Positions 25,064 to 32,703 of a DNA stretch of 64,000 nucleotides are shown piece by piece. Each line of letters begins with the position of its first letter. Positions within the stretch are counted from its first letter, which is position 1. The notes under the pieces are model-generated. The model worked only from the letters and a program-made list of their open reading frames with translations. It did no database searches and was not told the DNA's origin. A program made the translations under genes and the position numbers. Location: positions 1 through 64,000 of the forward strand of contig OY970321.1 of assembly GCA_963716735.1 (NCBI GenBank), read 5' to 3'. The stretch is from VRUE01 sp963716735 (GTDB lineage Bacteria > Actinomycetota > Thermoleophilia > Solirubrobacterales > 70-9).

Positions 25064-26355
25064 TTCCCGTCCTTCCCCGGGGCCTCGAGGATCGCGACGA
25101 CGCCCTGGCCGGCGGCGGCGCAGATGCTGATCACGCCCCGTCCGGATTCACGCTCGTGCAGCTCCTTGGCCAGCGAGGCGACGATGCGGCCGCCGGTCGC
25201 GGCAAAGGGGTGGCCGGCGGCAAGCGAGCCTCCGTTGACGTTGAGTCGCTTGCGCTCGATCGCGCCAAGTGGCTTGTCGCGGCCGAGCCGGTCGCGGCAG
25301 AAGCGCTCGTCCTCCCAGGCGCGCAGCGTGCAGAGCACCTGTGCGGCGAACGCCTCGTGGATCTCGTAAAGATCGAAATCCTGCAGGCCGAGGCCGTTGC
25401 GGTCGAGCATGCGCGGCATCGCGTAGGCCGGTGCCATCAGCAGGCCCTCGCGCTTGTGGACGTGGTCGATCGCCGCGGTCTGGCCGTCGACGAAGTAGGC
25501 GAGGACCGGCAGGTCGCGCTCCTTCGCCCACCCCTCGCTCGCCAGCAGCACCGCCGAGGCGCCGTCTGAGAGCGGGGTCGAGTTGGCGGCGGTCATCGTG
25601 CCGTCCTCACCGCCGAAGACCGGTCCGAGCTTGGCCAGCTTCTCGGTGGAGGAGTCCGGGCGCAGGTTCTGGTCCCGCTCGACGCCGAGGTATGGATTGA
25701 CGAGGTCGTCCATGAAGCCACGCTCGTAGGCGGCGGCGAGGTTGTGGTGGCTCGCGACCGCAAGCTCGTCCTGCTCCTCGCGGCCGATTTCCCACTCCGC
25801 CGCCATCACGGCGCAGTGCTCGCCCATCGAGAGGCCGGTGCGGGGCTCCTCGTTGCGGGGGATCGAGGGGACGACATGGCCGGGGCGAAGGCGGGTCAGC
25901 TGCTTCAGCCGTCCTGCCGTCGACTTCTCGCGATTGGCGTCCAGCAGCACCTCGCGCAGGCCCTCATTGAGGCCGATCGGCGCGTCGGAAGTGGTGTCGG
26001 CGCCGCAGGCGATGCCGGCGTCGATCTGGCCGAGGGCGATCTTGTTGGCGACCAGGATCGTCGTCTCGAGGCCGGTTCCGCAGGCCTGCTGGACGTCGTA
26101 GGCGGGGGTCTCGGGGGCGAGCCGCGTGCCGAGCACGCTCTCGCGGGTCAGGTCGCGGTCGCGCGAGTGCTTGAGCACCGCCCCGCCGGCGACCTCGCCG
26201 AGTGCCTCGCCGCCGAGCGAGAAGCGCTCGACCAGCCCGTCGAGCGCCGTGGTGAGCATGTCCTGGTTCGAGGCGCGCGAGTAGACCGAGTTGGAACGCG
26301 CAAAGGGGATTCGGTTGCCGCCGACGATGGCGACCCGACGGGGACTCTCAGTCAA
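25060..26355 (-). CDS. fadA2: Thiolase, acetyl-CoA acyltransferase (FadA2-like)
   Basis: 431 residues. The active-site Cys is in QQACGTGLETT, and the C-terminal GHPFAATGGR and ISICAAAGQG motifs complete the catalytic set. It condenses or cleaves 3-oxoacyl-CoA. TTG 26355 is used as start, with GAAAGG 9 bases upstream; no ATG or GTG fits as well. It is the first gene of an operon running fadA2-fabG4-htdX-acad-acad, enough for a near-complete beta-oxidation or elongation cycle. A palindromic candidate operator lies in the 210-base gap upstream. Confidence 0.93.
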   Translation of the reverse strand: MTESPRRVAIVGGNRIPFARSNSVYSRASNQDMLTTALDGLVERFSLGGEALGEVAGGAVLKHSRDRDLTRESVLGTRLAPETPAYDVQQACGTGLETTILVANKIALGQIDAGIACGADTTSDAPIGLNEGLREVLLDANREKSTAGRLKQLTRLRPGHVVPSIPRNEEPRTGLSMGEHCAVMAAEWEIGREEQDELAVASHHNLAAAYERGFMDDLVNPYLGVERDQNLRPDSSTEKLAKLGPVFGGEDGTMTAANSTPLSDGASAVLLASEGWAKERDLPVLAYFVDGQTAAIDHVHKREGLLMAPAYAMPRMLDRNGLGLQDFDLYEIHEAFAAQVLCTLRAWEDERFCRDRLGRDKPLGAIERKRLNVNGGSLAAGHPFAATGGRIVASLAKELHERESGRGVISICAAAGQGVVAILEAPGKDGK

Positions 26356-26420
26356 CGTCGAAGCCTTTCGATTTGGAGTGCGATACGGGGCGTGCAGGGG
26401 CTGTAGGGCCTCCCGCCGCT

Positions 26421-26453
26421 GTTACCCGCTACATGGATCGATGTAAACGTAAC
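26421..26453. promoter_or_regulatory. Nested palindrome upstream of the fadA2 operon
   Basis: GTTAC (26421-26425) pairs with GTAAC (26449-26453), and within it TACAT (26430-26434) pairs with ATGTA (26441-26445) around GGATCG. It lies between the divergent fadA2 operon and a small exported protein gene. Paired imperfect palindromes of this type are typical for TetR-family fatty-acid regulators; none is encoded nearby. Confidence 0.4.
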
Positions 26454-26566
26454 CGAGACACCGATCAATGTCTAGATCAGTGTGACCAGCATCACAACTC
26501 AACCTTGAGATCCGAACGTTCAAGGTATTGTGCGAGTCTTCTACAGGTACCGAAAGGGGAGACGGT

Positions 26567-26914
26567 ATGAGGATCGGTGTTGCGGTTGCGGCGCTAGTCG
26601 CATCTTTGGCTTTGGCGGGAACCGCCGAGGCTTTTCATTGGCACTTGGGTTATGGGCAGGCAAAGCATGCGACCAGAGTCTTCGCTGAAGAAGTTTGCCG
26701 CGAAGAGCGCAAATGCATCGGATATGGAGTGGGGCGGTGCGAACGTGTCTCGGACAGCCGCGTCGACTGTTTTGCGGGTCTCTTGTACAAGGGTGTGGTC
26801 GAACCGGGCGATGAAGTCGTTTGCAACATTGCCCTCCATTGGGGCGTGAGCCGCAGCGGCGAACTGACTCTGAAAAACCATGGCAGTCCAAACTGCCGTG
26901 CGGTAGAAACCTAG
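26567..26914 (+). CDS. Small exported cysteine-rich protein
   Basis: 115 residues from ATG 26567, which has AAAGGGGAG upstream. The signal peptide MRIGVAVAALVASLALAG ends near TAEA. The mature protein of about 90 residues has five cysteines (VCREERKC, GRCER, VDCFAG, VVCN and NCRAVET region) and a conserved-looking GYGVGRCERVSD. The family is not recognised. It is transcribed toward an MMPL transporter gene, and the two coding ends overlap by 4 bases tail to tail. Confidence 0.75.
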   Translation: MRIGVAVAALVASLALAGTAEAFHWHLGYGQAKHATRVFAEEVCREERKCIGYGVGRCERVSDSRVDCFAGLLYKGVVEPGDEVVCNIALHWGVSRSGELTLKNHGSPNCRAVET

Positions 26915-29055
26915 GAAACCTCGGAGAACCCGAAGCGCCGCTGGAAGCGGCGCAGGGGCGCCGGCGCCCACCAGTTCCAGTCGCCGAAGAGGCGCATCAG
27001 CGCCGGGACGAGCAGTGCCCGGACTAGCGTCGTGTCGATCAGGACCGCGGCGGCATAGCCGAGGCCGGCCTCCTTCATGAAGAAGATCGAGCTGGTGGTG
27101 AAGGCGAGGAAGACCGCGGCGAGGCATAGCCCGGCGGCCGTGATCACCCTGCCGGTGCGGGCGATCCCGCGGGCGACCGCCTCTTCGTTGGGGAGGCCGG
27201 AGTCGTGCAGCTCCTTGATCCGGGCGAGGACGAGGACCGCGTAATCGGTGGAGAGGCCGAAGATGACCGCGAACATCAGCACCAGGGTCGAGGTCTCCAT
27301 GCCTTCCGGCCCGGAGTAGCCGAGCGGCCCGTCGAGCAGACCCCACTGGAACGCCGCGACGATCACCCCCAGCGTCCCCGCCAGCGTGAGCAGGTTCATC
27401 AGTAGCGTCTTCACTGGCAGCACCACCGAGCCGGTCAGCATGAACAGCAGAATCAGGGTGGTGAGGGCGATGACGCCGATGACCAAGGGGAGGTTCTGCC
27501 CCAGGCTTGTCTTCAGGTCGAGGAATTCGGCGGTGTAGCCGGAGACCAGCAGCGGCGCCGGGCCGTCGATCGCGCGAATCGCCCGTACGGCGTCCTGCGA
27601 TTCGTCGTTGAGCGAGTTGTCCGCGTTCCAGCGCAGGCCGAAGTTGGCCACCGCGAGGTCGGCGGCGACGCGGCGGAAGGGCTCCGGCGAGGCGACACCT
27701 TGGATCGCGCCGATCCGGCGTGAGAGACGCCGCAGTTGGGCTTTGCTCGCCGGTCCGTCGACGACGACCGGGATCGGGGTGCCGAGCGCGGTCGGGTAGT
27801 CGCGGTTGATCGTCACCACGACCTCGCGCGACGGTTCGCCCTCGGGGACGTTCTCGGTGCCGGGGATGGTCAGCTTGACCCCCAGCACCGGCACGGCGAG
27901 GAGGAGCAGCAGCGCCGCGGTGGACAGCGCAACGGCAACCGGGTGGCGCATCACACCGTGAGCCAACCGGTACCAGCCGCCCGACTCATCGGAGAGGGCC
28001 GGCCCACGCCGCAGCGAGAGCGCGTTGACCCGCTCGCCGAGCAGCGCGAGCAGCGCCGGGACGAGCAGCAGCGCGCCGAAGGCGGCGAAGATCGAGACGA
28101 TGGCGCCGCCGGCGCCGAGCGAGTAGAGGAAGCGCTGGGGGAGCAGGGTCAGCGCCGCCATCGCGGCCGCAACCGTGAGGCCGGAGAAGACTACGGTGCG
28201 CCCGGCGGACTCGACCAGGCGCCGGTGCGACTCCCGGCTCGGGCCATCCCGCTCGAGCTCCTCTCGGTAGCGGGTGACCATCAACAGGCCGTAATCGACC
28301 GCCAGCCCGAGTCCCATCGCCGTGGTGATGTTGAGGGCGAAGACCGAGGTGTCGACGAACTCCGACATCACCCGCAGGGCGAGGAAGGTGCCGGCGACCG
28401 AGACTATGCCCAGCAACAGCGGGATCGACGCCGCGACGAAACCGCGGAAGACGATCAGCAGCAGTAGGGCCAGCAGCGGGAATGCGATCAGCTCGGCCCG
28501 GACCAGGTCCTTCTCGACCGTGTCGTTGATCTCGTTGAACCCGGTGGCGATGCCGCCGACGGTGACGTCGAATCGCCCCGAGCCCAGCTGCTCGGTCGCT
28601 TCGTCGGCGGCGTTGGTGAGGATCTCCGCGTCGCTGCTGGAGAAGTAGGCGTTGATCAGCAGGGAGCTTCGATTGCGGGCGATCAGCCCTGGCGAGCCCC
28701 CTGCGAGCGGGTCTTCGACCCGGGCGATCCCGTCGAGCGACAGCAGCTCGGCGCTCAGGCGCTTCGTTTCCCGGCGCAGCGCCGGCGAGCGAAGCGGCAG
28801 ACGGGCCTCGCCGGCCGGCGGCGTGACTCGCACCACGATTCCGGGCATCGCATCGCTGCCCGTCTTCTCGATCAACAGCTCCTGGGCCTGGCTGCTCTCG
28901 CTGGCGGGGTCGCTGAACCCGGCGGCCTTGAGGTGCTCCTGGACGTTTTTACTGAGGGCGAAGGCAAGCAGCGTGAAGATGCCGACCGCGGCGAGGACCA
29001 ACTTCGGATGCTTCCAGGTCAGGTCGGCGATCCGGGTCACGGCGCGTTCGAGCAT
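26911..29055 (-). CDS. MMPL/RND-family membrane transporter
   Basis: 714 residues, paralogous to the transporter at 17256-19412. It starts MLERAVTRIADLTWKHPKL, and has LGLAVDYGLLMVTRYREEL and FGLSTDYAVLVLARIKELH as the two proton-relay segments, and DWNWWAPAPLRRFQRRFGF at the end. The intervening exported loops are the substrate-contacting parts and differ from the paralogue. Like many MMPL proteins it probably exports a lipid or terpenoid-like compound; cargo is unknown. It follows no obvious operon partner and is convergent with a small exported protein gene. Confidence 0.91.
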   Translation of the reverse strand: MLERAVTRIADLTWKHPKLVLAAVGIFTLLAFALSKNVQEHLKAAGFSDPASESSQAQELLIEKTGSDAMPGIVVRVTPPAGEARLPLRSPALRRETKRLSAELLSLDGIARVEDPLAGGSPGLIARNRSSLLINAYFSSSDAEILTNAADEATEQLGSGRFDVTVGGIATGFNEINDTVEKDLVRAELIAFPLLALLLLIVFRGFVAASIPLLLGIVSVAGTFLALRVMSEFVDTSVFALNITTAMGLGLAVDYGLLMVTRYREELERDGPSRESHRRLVESAGRTVVFSGLTVAAAMAALTLLPQRFLYSLGAGGAIVSIFAAFGALLLVPALLALLGERVNALSLRRGPALSDESGGWYRLAHGVMRHPVAVALSTAALLLLLAVPVLGVKLTIPGTENVPEGEPSREVVVTINRDYPTALGTPIPVVVDGPASKAQLRRLSRRIGAIQGVASPEPFRRVAADLAVANFGLRWNADNSLNDESQDAVRAIRAIDGPAPLLVSGYTAEFLDLKTSLGQNLPLVIGVIALTTLILLFMLTGSVVLPVKTLLMNLLTLAGTLGVIVAAFQWGLLDGPLGYSGPEGMETSTLVLMFAVIFGLSTDYAVLVLARIKELHDSGLPNEEAVARGIARTGRVITAAGLCLAAVFLAFTTSSIFFMKEAGLGYAAAVLIDTTLVRALLVPALMRLFGDWNWWAPAPLRRFQRRFGFSEVS

Positions 29056-29098
29056 CTACCGCGCGGTAGCGCCCAACCGTGAGTTTCGTCACCTATCT

Positions 29099-29332
29099 CT
29101 ACTGCTCGTAGAGCTTGACGACGCGGACCGTGCCGTCGGGGGCCGCATCGACGCAGAGGTTGCAGAGAACGCACTCGTCGAGGTTCTTGGCGACGATTTC
29201 GACGCCGGAATCGGTTGCGGCGAAGATGTCGACGGGGCAGACTTCTTCCAGCTTCTTGGCGAGCTCGGCGTCGCCGGCGATCGAGGCGTCGACCTCGACG
29301 TCGATGAAGACCTTGTCCAGCGCCTCGGCCAT
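29099..29332 (-). CDS. FixX-like mono-cluster ferredoxin
   Basis: 77 residues. Cysteine ligands appear as CPVDIF followed by ECVLCNLCVDAAP, the inverted order seen in FixX and in the ferredoxin domain of ETF-ubiquinone oxidoreductase. This predicts a single [4Fe-4S] cluster. The ATG overlaps the stop of the sucD-like gene (TGATG), so it is coupled to that operon. A dedicated ferredoxin next to a CoA ligase is unexpected. No partner oxidoreductase is encoded in the operon, so its electron donor and acceptor are unknown. Confidence 0.82.
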   Translation of the reverse strand: MAEALDKVFIDVEVDASIAGDAELAKKLEEVCPVDIFAATDSGVEIVAKNLDECVLCNLCVDAAPDGTVRVVKLYEQ

Positions 29333-30249
29333 CAGACCGCCGCCCCCAGCTTCTCCTTGACCGCGTCGGGGATCTCGTCGATCCGCTCGACGACGCGGAT
29401 GCCGGCGGCTTCGAGCCGGGCGATCTTCTCCGTCGCGGTGTCCTCGACCCCCTCGACGATGGTTCCCGCGTGACCGAAGCTCATTCCCTTCATCTCCTCG
29501 TCGTCCATGAACTTGCCGGCCATGAAAGCGACGATCGGCAGGCGTGAGTTGTTCTCCTTGACCCACTCGGAGAGCTGCGCCTCCATGCGGCCGCCGGGCT
29601 CGGTGTAGATGACGATCGCCTGGGTCTGCTCGTCGGCCTCGAAGTAGGGCATCAGCTCGGCGTAGGTGGAGCCGATGATCGCGTCGCCGCCGATCGAGAC
29701 TGCGGTGGAGACGCCGAGGCCGGCCTGGGTCAACGAAGAGGAGATCTCGGTGGTCATCCCGCCGGAGCGGCTCATCACGCCGACCGGCCCGGGCGCGTAG
29801 GCCTTGGCCGCGTCTTTGGCCGGGCCGCCGATGCCGCCCATCTTGCAGACCTCGGGGACGATCAGGCCGAGGCAGTTGGGGCCGATGATCCGCGCCCCGT
29901 GCATGTCGGCGAGCTCGACCATCTGGGCGACGTCGCGGCGCGGGATGCGCTCGGTGACGATCACGATCAGCTTGATCCCGTTGAGGATCGCCTCGAAGAC
30001 GGCGTCCTTGGTGAAGGCGGGGGGGACGGTGACGACCGAGCCGTCGATCGGGCCGCCGTAGTTCTCGACCGCCTGGGCGACGGTGTCGAAGACCGGCACG
30101 CCGTGCACCTCGCGGCCCTTGCGGCCGGGGGTGACGCCGCCGACGACCTTGGAGCCGTAGTCGAGGCACTCGCGGGTCAGGTTGACCGCCTCGCGACCGG
30201 TGATGCCCTGGACGATGAAGGTCGTGTCCTTGTTGAGGAGGATGCTCAC
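29332..30249 (-). CDS. sucD: Succinate-CoA ligase-type alpha subunit
   Basis: 305 residues. The CoA-binding Rossmann domain begins LLNKDTTFIVQGITGREAVN. The active-site phosphohistidine loop is MSFGHAGTIVEG, and GPNCLGLIVP is also typical. With the SucC-like subunit it forms an ADP- or GDP-linked CoA ligase, normally succinyl-CoA synthetase of the TCA cycle. A malate-CoA ligase (MtkB) has the same fold and cannot be excluded. The start is GTG 30249, overlapping the stop of the cupin gene by four bases (GTGA). Confidence 0.9.
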   Translation of the reverse strand: MSILLNKDTTFIVQGITGREAVNLTRECLDYGSKVVGGVTPGRKGREVHGVPVFDTVAQAVENYGGPIDGSVVTVPPAFTKDAVFEAILNGIKLIVIVTERIPRRDVAQMVELADMHGARIIGPNCLGLIVPEVCKMGGIGGPAKDAAKAYAPGPVGVMSRSGGMTTEISSSLTQAGLGVSTAVSIGGDAIIGSTYAELMPYFEADEQTQAIVIYTEPGGRMEAQLSEWVKENNSRLPIVAFMAGKFMDDEEMKGMSFGHAGTIVEGVEDTATEKIARLEAAGIRVVERIDEIPDAVKEKLGAAV

Positions 30250-30725
30250 GCCGGGCGCTCCTCGCCCTCGAAGTAGTCGACCCGGTCCTCGAGGCGGAAG
30301 TAGGCCCAGAGGCCACCGCCCTCTGAGCGCCGCTCGGCGACCCCGATGGTCTCGGAGTCGGGGCGGACGATGATGTCGGGCTGTTGGTTGGAGACGGCGA
30401 GGAAGCGGACCGGCCGCTCGGTGCGGTTGACGACCTGGTGCGCTCCGTCCTCTCCGCAGGGGAAGGAGATGACCTCTCCCTCCTCCATCTCGCGCCAGCC
30501 CTGGGGGGTGCGCAGCGAGGGCGTGCCATCGAGGACCATCAGCAGCTCCTCCTCGGCGACGTGCCAGTGGTAGGGGTAGGCGGCTTCGCCGGCGGGCAGC
30601 TCCCAGAGGCTGGCGCCGACCTTGCTGCTGCCCGCCTGACGCCCGATACGGGCTCGTAGGCAGTTGAAGCCGGGGTGCTCGCGCGCCTCATCGAACTGCG
30701 GCTGCTTGAAGTTGACCGCGCTCAC
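30246..30725 (-). CDS. Cupin-domain protein inserted between sucC and sucD
   Basis: 159 residues from GTG 30725, which overlaps the sucC stop by four bases. A single cupin barrel shows metal-binding motif 1 as YHWHVAEEELLMVLDGTPSL and motif 2 as GEVISFPCGEDGAHQVVNR. Its role is not recognisable; small cupins can be isomerases, dioxygenases or ligand sensors. Its position between the two subunit genes, with overlapping codons on both sides, means it is co-translated with the CoA ligase and probably works on the same or a linked substrate. Confidence 0.85.
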   Translation of the reverse strand: MSAVNFKQPQFDEAREHPGFNCLRARIGRQAGSSKVGASLWELPAGEAAYPYHWHVAEEELLMVLDGTPSLRTPQGWREMEEGEVISFPCGEDGAHQVVNRTERPVRFLAVSNQQPDIIVRPDSETIGVAERRSEGGGLWAYFRLEDRVDYFEGEERPA

Positions 30726-31939
30726 GCCGGCGCTCCCTGGATCTTGGCGACGGCGCGTCCCGCTGCCTCCCACATCGAGACCGAGCGGTCGCAGTACTCG
30801 ACGCCGTAGCGATCGAGGATTTTGAAGCCCTCGTCCTCCCAGGCGCCGGGGATGCGGAAGATCGCGATCGTCTCGCCGGGGTCCTTGCCCAGTTCCAGAC
30901 AGGCCTTGATCGTGCCGCGGGCGACGATGTCGACGCGGGTGTTGGAGACGATCGACATCATCACGGCGATCTTCTCGACGCCGTCCTTTTCGAGCACCTC
31001 CTTGGCCAGGCCGCAGGCCTTGGCCACCGAGGGGTTGCCGCCGATCTCAGAGTAGTTGGCGGGCTTGCCGCCCTGGCTGCGGACCGCGTCGGTGAGGGTC
31101 AGCGAGCCGCCGCCGGCGCCGATCACGAGGCCGAGATTCCCCTCGAAGCCGTGGTCCTTGCCCTGGATCACGCCGCGGTGGTCGGCGGCGTCGATCGCGG
31201 CGACGTTGCGCTCGAAGTCGGAGGGCTCGTAGGTCTCGCGGGTGTCCCCCTCGGCGATCTCGAGGTGCTTGCGGAGAAGGCCCTTCTGGCGGCCGACCGC
31301 CTCGGCCTCCATCTCCATGTGGGCGTCGAGGGCGACGAAGCTGCCGTCGGTCAGCTCGGCCAGTGGGTTGATCTCGGCCAGCGTCATGTCGTAATCGCGG
31401 AAGAGGCGGGCCAGCTTGGCCAGGATCGGGGTGGCGCGGTTGAGCTGCGAGCCGGTGACGCCGGTCGCGGCGATCGTCTGCTTGGCCTCGAAGTCGGGGA
31501 TCGGCATCAGGTTGGTGACGTGGCCGCGGCCGACGTGGTCGGGGTGGGTCTCGGCGACCTCCTCGATGTCGATGCCGCCCATGTCGCTGAAGAGCATCAG
31601 CGGCCGCTTCGCGGTGCCGTCCCAGACAACGCTCGCGTAGTACTCCTGCTTGACCTCGGCTTTGGGGTCGACGAGGACGCCACGCGGCATGTGACCGCTG
31701 ATTTCGAGCTGCAGGATCGCCTCGGCGTGCTCGGCGGCCTCCTCGGGCGTGTCGGCGAACTTGACGCCGCCGGCCTTCATCCGCCCACCGCTCAGCACCT
31801 GCGACTTGATCACGGTCGGCCCGCCGATTTCCTCGGCGGCCACGCGGGCCTCCGCGGCGGTTTTGCAGAAGCCGTACTTGGTGACGGGGATTCCCGCCAA
31901 CTCGACGATCTTGCGTGCCTCGTACTCGTAGAAGCGCAT
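30722..31939 (-). CDS. sucC: Succinate-CoA ligase-type beta subunit
   Basis: 405 residues from ATG 31939 (MRFYEYEARKIVELAGIPV). The ATP-grasp domain has VIKSQVLSGGRMKAGGVKF and LAEINPLAELTDG for Mg and nucleotide binding. The C-terminal domain shows GAGGGSLTLTDAV and the CoA-ligase segment NYSEIGGNPS. It is slightly longer than usual SucC (about 390). It forms the first step of the sucC-cupin-sucD-ferredoxin unit and lies 14 bases after a class IV aminotransferase gene, so all five genes probably share one transcript. Confidence 0.9.
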   Translation of the reverse strand: MRFYEYEARKIVELAGIPVTKYGFCKTAAEARVAAEEIGGPTVIKSQVLSGGRMKAGGVKFADTPEEAAEHAEAILQLEISGHMPRGVLVDPKAEVKQEYYASVVWDGTAKRPLMLFSDMGGIDIEEVAETHPDHVGRGHVTNLMPIPDFEAKQTIAATGVTGSQLNRATPILAKLARLFRDYDMTLAEINPLAELTDGSFVALDAHMEMEAEAVGRQKGLLRKHLEIAEGDTRETYEPSDFERNVAAIDAADHRGVIQGKDHGFEGNLGLVIGAGGGSLTLTDAVRSQGGKPANYSEIGGNPSVAKACGLAKEVLEKDGVEKIAVMMSIVSNTRVDIVARGTIKACLELGKDPGETIAIFRIPGAWEDEGFKILDRYGVEYCDRSVSMWEAAGRAVAKIQGAPA

Positions 31940-31953
31940 TGCGGCGCGGAACC

Positions 31954-32694
31954 CTATCCAACCTGGACGGGTTTCCAGCTCTCCCACAGCTCGGCCGCGA
32001 TCGTCGAGCCCACCTCGCCGCCGGTCGGGAGCGCGATGCCGTCCAGCTTGTCGACCGGCTCGATCCCCCGCACCGAGCCGCTCAGGAACACCTCGTCCGC
32101 GCTGAGTAGATCCTCCCTGGCGAGCGCCGTCTCATCCGTCTCGATGCCCATCGCGGCGGCGATCTCGAGCACGCGCATGCGTGTGACCCCGGGAAGGATG
32201 CGGCCGTCGGTTGGCGGGGTGAGGAGGCGTCCTTCCCGCACGGCGAAGACATTGGCCCGCGATGCCTCGAGCACCGCGCCGTCTGCATCGACCAGCAGCG
32301 GCAGGGTGTCTGGTGCCGGGAGGCCGGCCTGCGCCACGTCGAGCAGGGAGCGGTCGACCCACTTGTGCGCTCCCAGGCCGCCGGCAAGGGTCAGGCTGCG
32401 AAGCGACACCGCCTGAGTGGACGATTGACCCCCGTTTTCGGGGGCAAAGTGTCCAGTCGCCGGTCGGCACTCGATGGTTGCGGCAAGCTCTCCGTCTACT
32501 TCGGGCGCAACCGCGATCCGTAGCGCACTCACCTGAGAGGTGCCGGTGTTCGGCACGTCGAGGGGCGGGGGGGTGCGGTCGGGGAAGAGGGCGGTGAGGC
32601 TGGCCCGGAGGCGACTGAGGTGGGCGTCGAGCTCGACCGCGCGGCCGTCGATGACGAGCAGGGTCTCGAAGACGCCTTGGCGGGGATCGGGCAC
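31954..32694 (-). CDS. pabC: Class IV aminotransferase, probable aminodeoxychorismate lyase
   Basis: 246 residues from GTG 32694 (VPDPRQGVFETLLVIDG). It is a fold type IV PLP enzyme: the PLP lysine is in GAHKWVDRSLL, and LEASRANVFAVREGRLLTPP and ILPGVTRMRVLEIAA are class signatures. Its position back to back with pabAB (9 bases between starts) argues for 4-amino-4-deoxychorismate lyase in folate synthesis; branched-chain or D-amino-acid transaminase are alternatives. An in-frame hairpin at 32415-32458 encodes an unusual spacer (TGHFAPENGGQSSTQA) just before the lysine segment. Confidence 0.8.
   Translation of the reverse strand: MPDPRQGVFETLLVIDGRAVELDAHLSRLRASLTALFPDRTPPPLDVPNTGTSQVSALRIAVAPEVDGELAATIECRPATGHFAPENGGQSSTQAVSLRSLTLAGGLGAHKWVDRSLLDVAQAGLPAPDTLPLLVDADGAVLEASRANVFAVREGRLLTPPTDGRILPGVTRMRVLEIAAAMGIETDETALAREDLLSADEVFLSGSVRGIEPVDKLDGIALPTGGEVGSTIAAELWESWKPVQVG
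32415..32458. repeat. In-frame hairpin inside the pabC gene
   Basis: CCCCCG-TTTT-CGGGGG (32429-32444) is nested in an outer pair TGGAC/GTCCA (32418-32422 with 32451-32455), which extends outward with one mismatch. The 44-base palindrome lies in the coding frame and translates into a Gly/Ser/Thr-rich spacer. Confidence 0.6.
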
Positions 32695-32703
32695 GCGGCC
32701 ATT

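Noticed and set aside
29333..30529. 476-codon frame containing the ferredoxin
   Set aside because: Only the last 77 residues are protein-like; the rest is a shadow of the sucD-like and cupin genes.
29332..31939. Malate-CoA ligase (MtkAB) and a serine cycle with the CitE-like lyase
   Set aside because: No other serine-cycle genes are in the window, and sequence alone does not separate MtkAB from SucCD, so the neutral SucCD-type name is kept.
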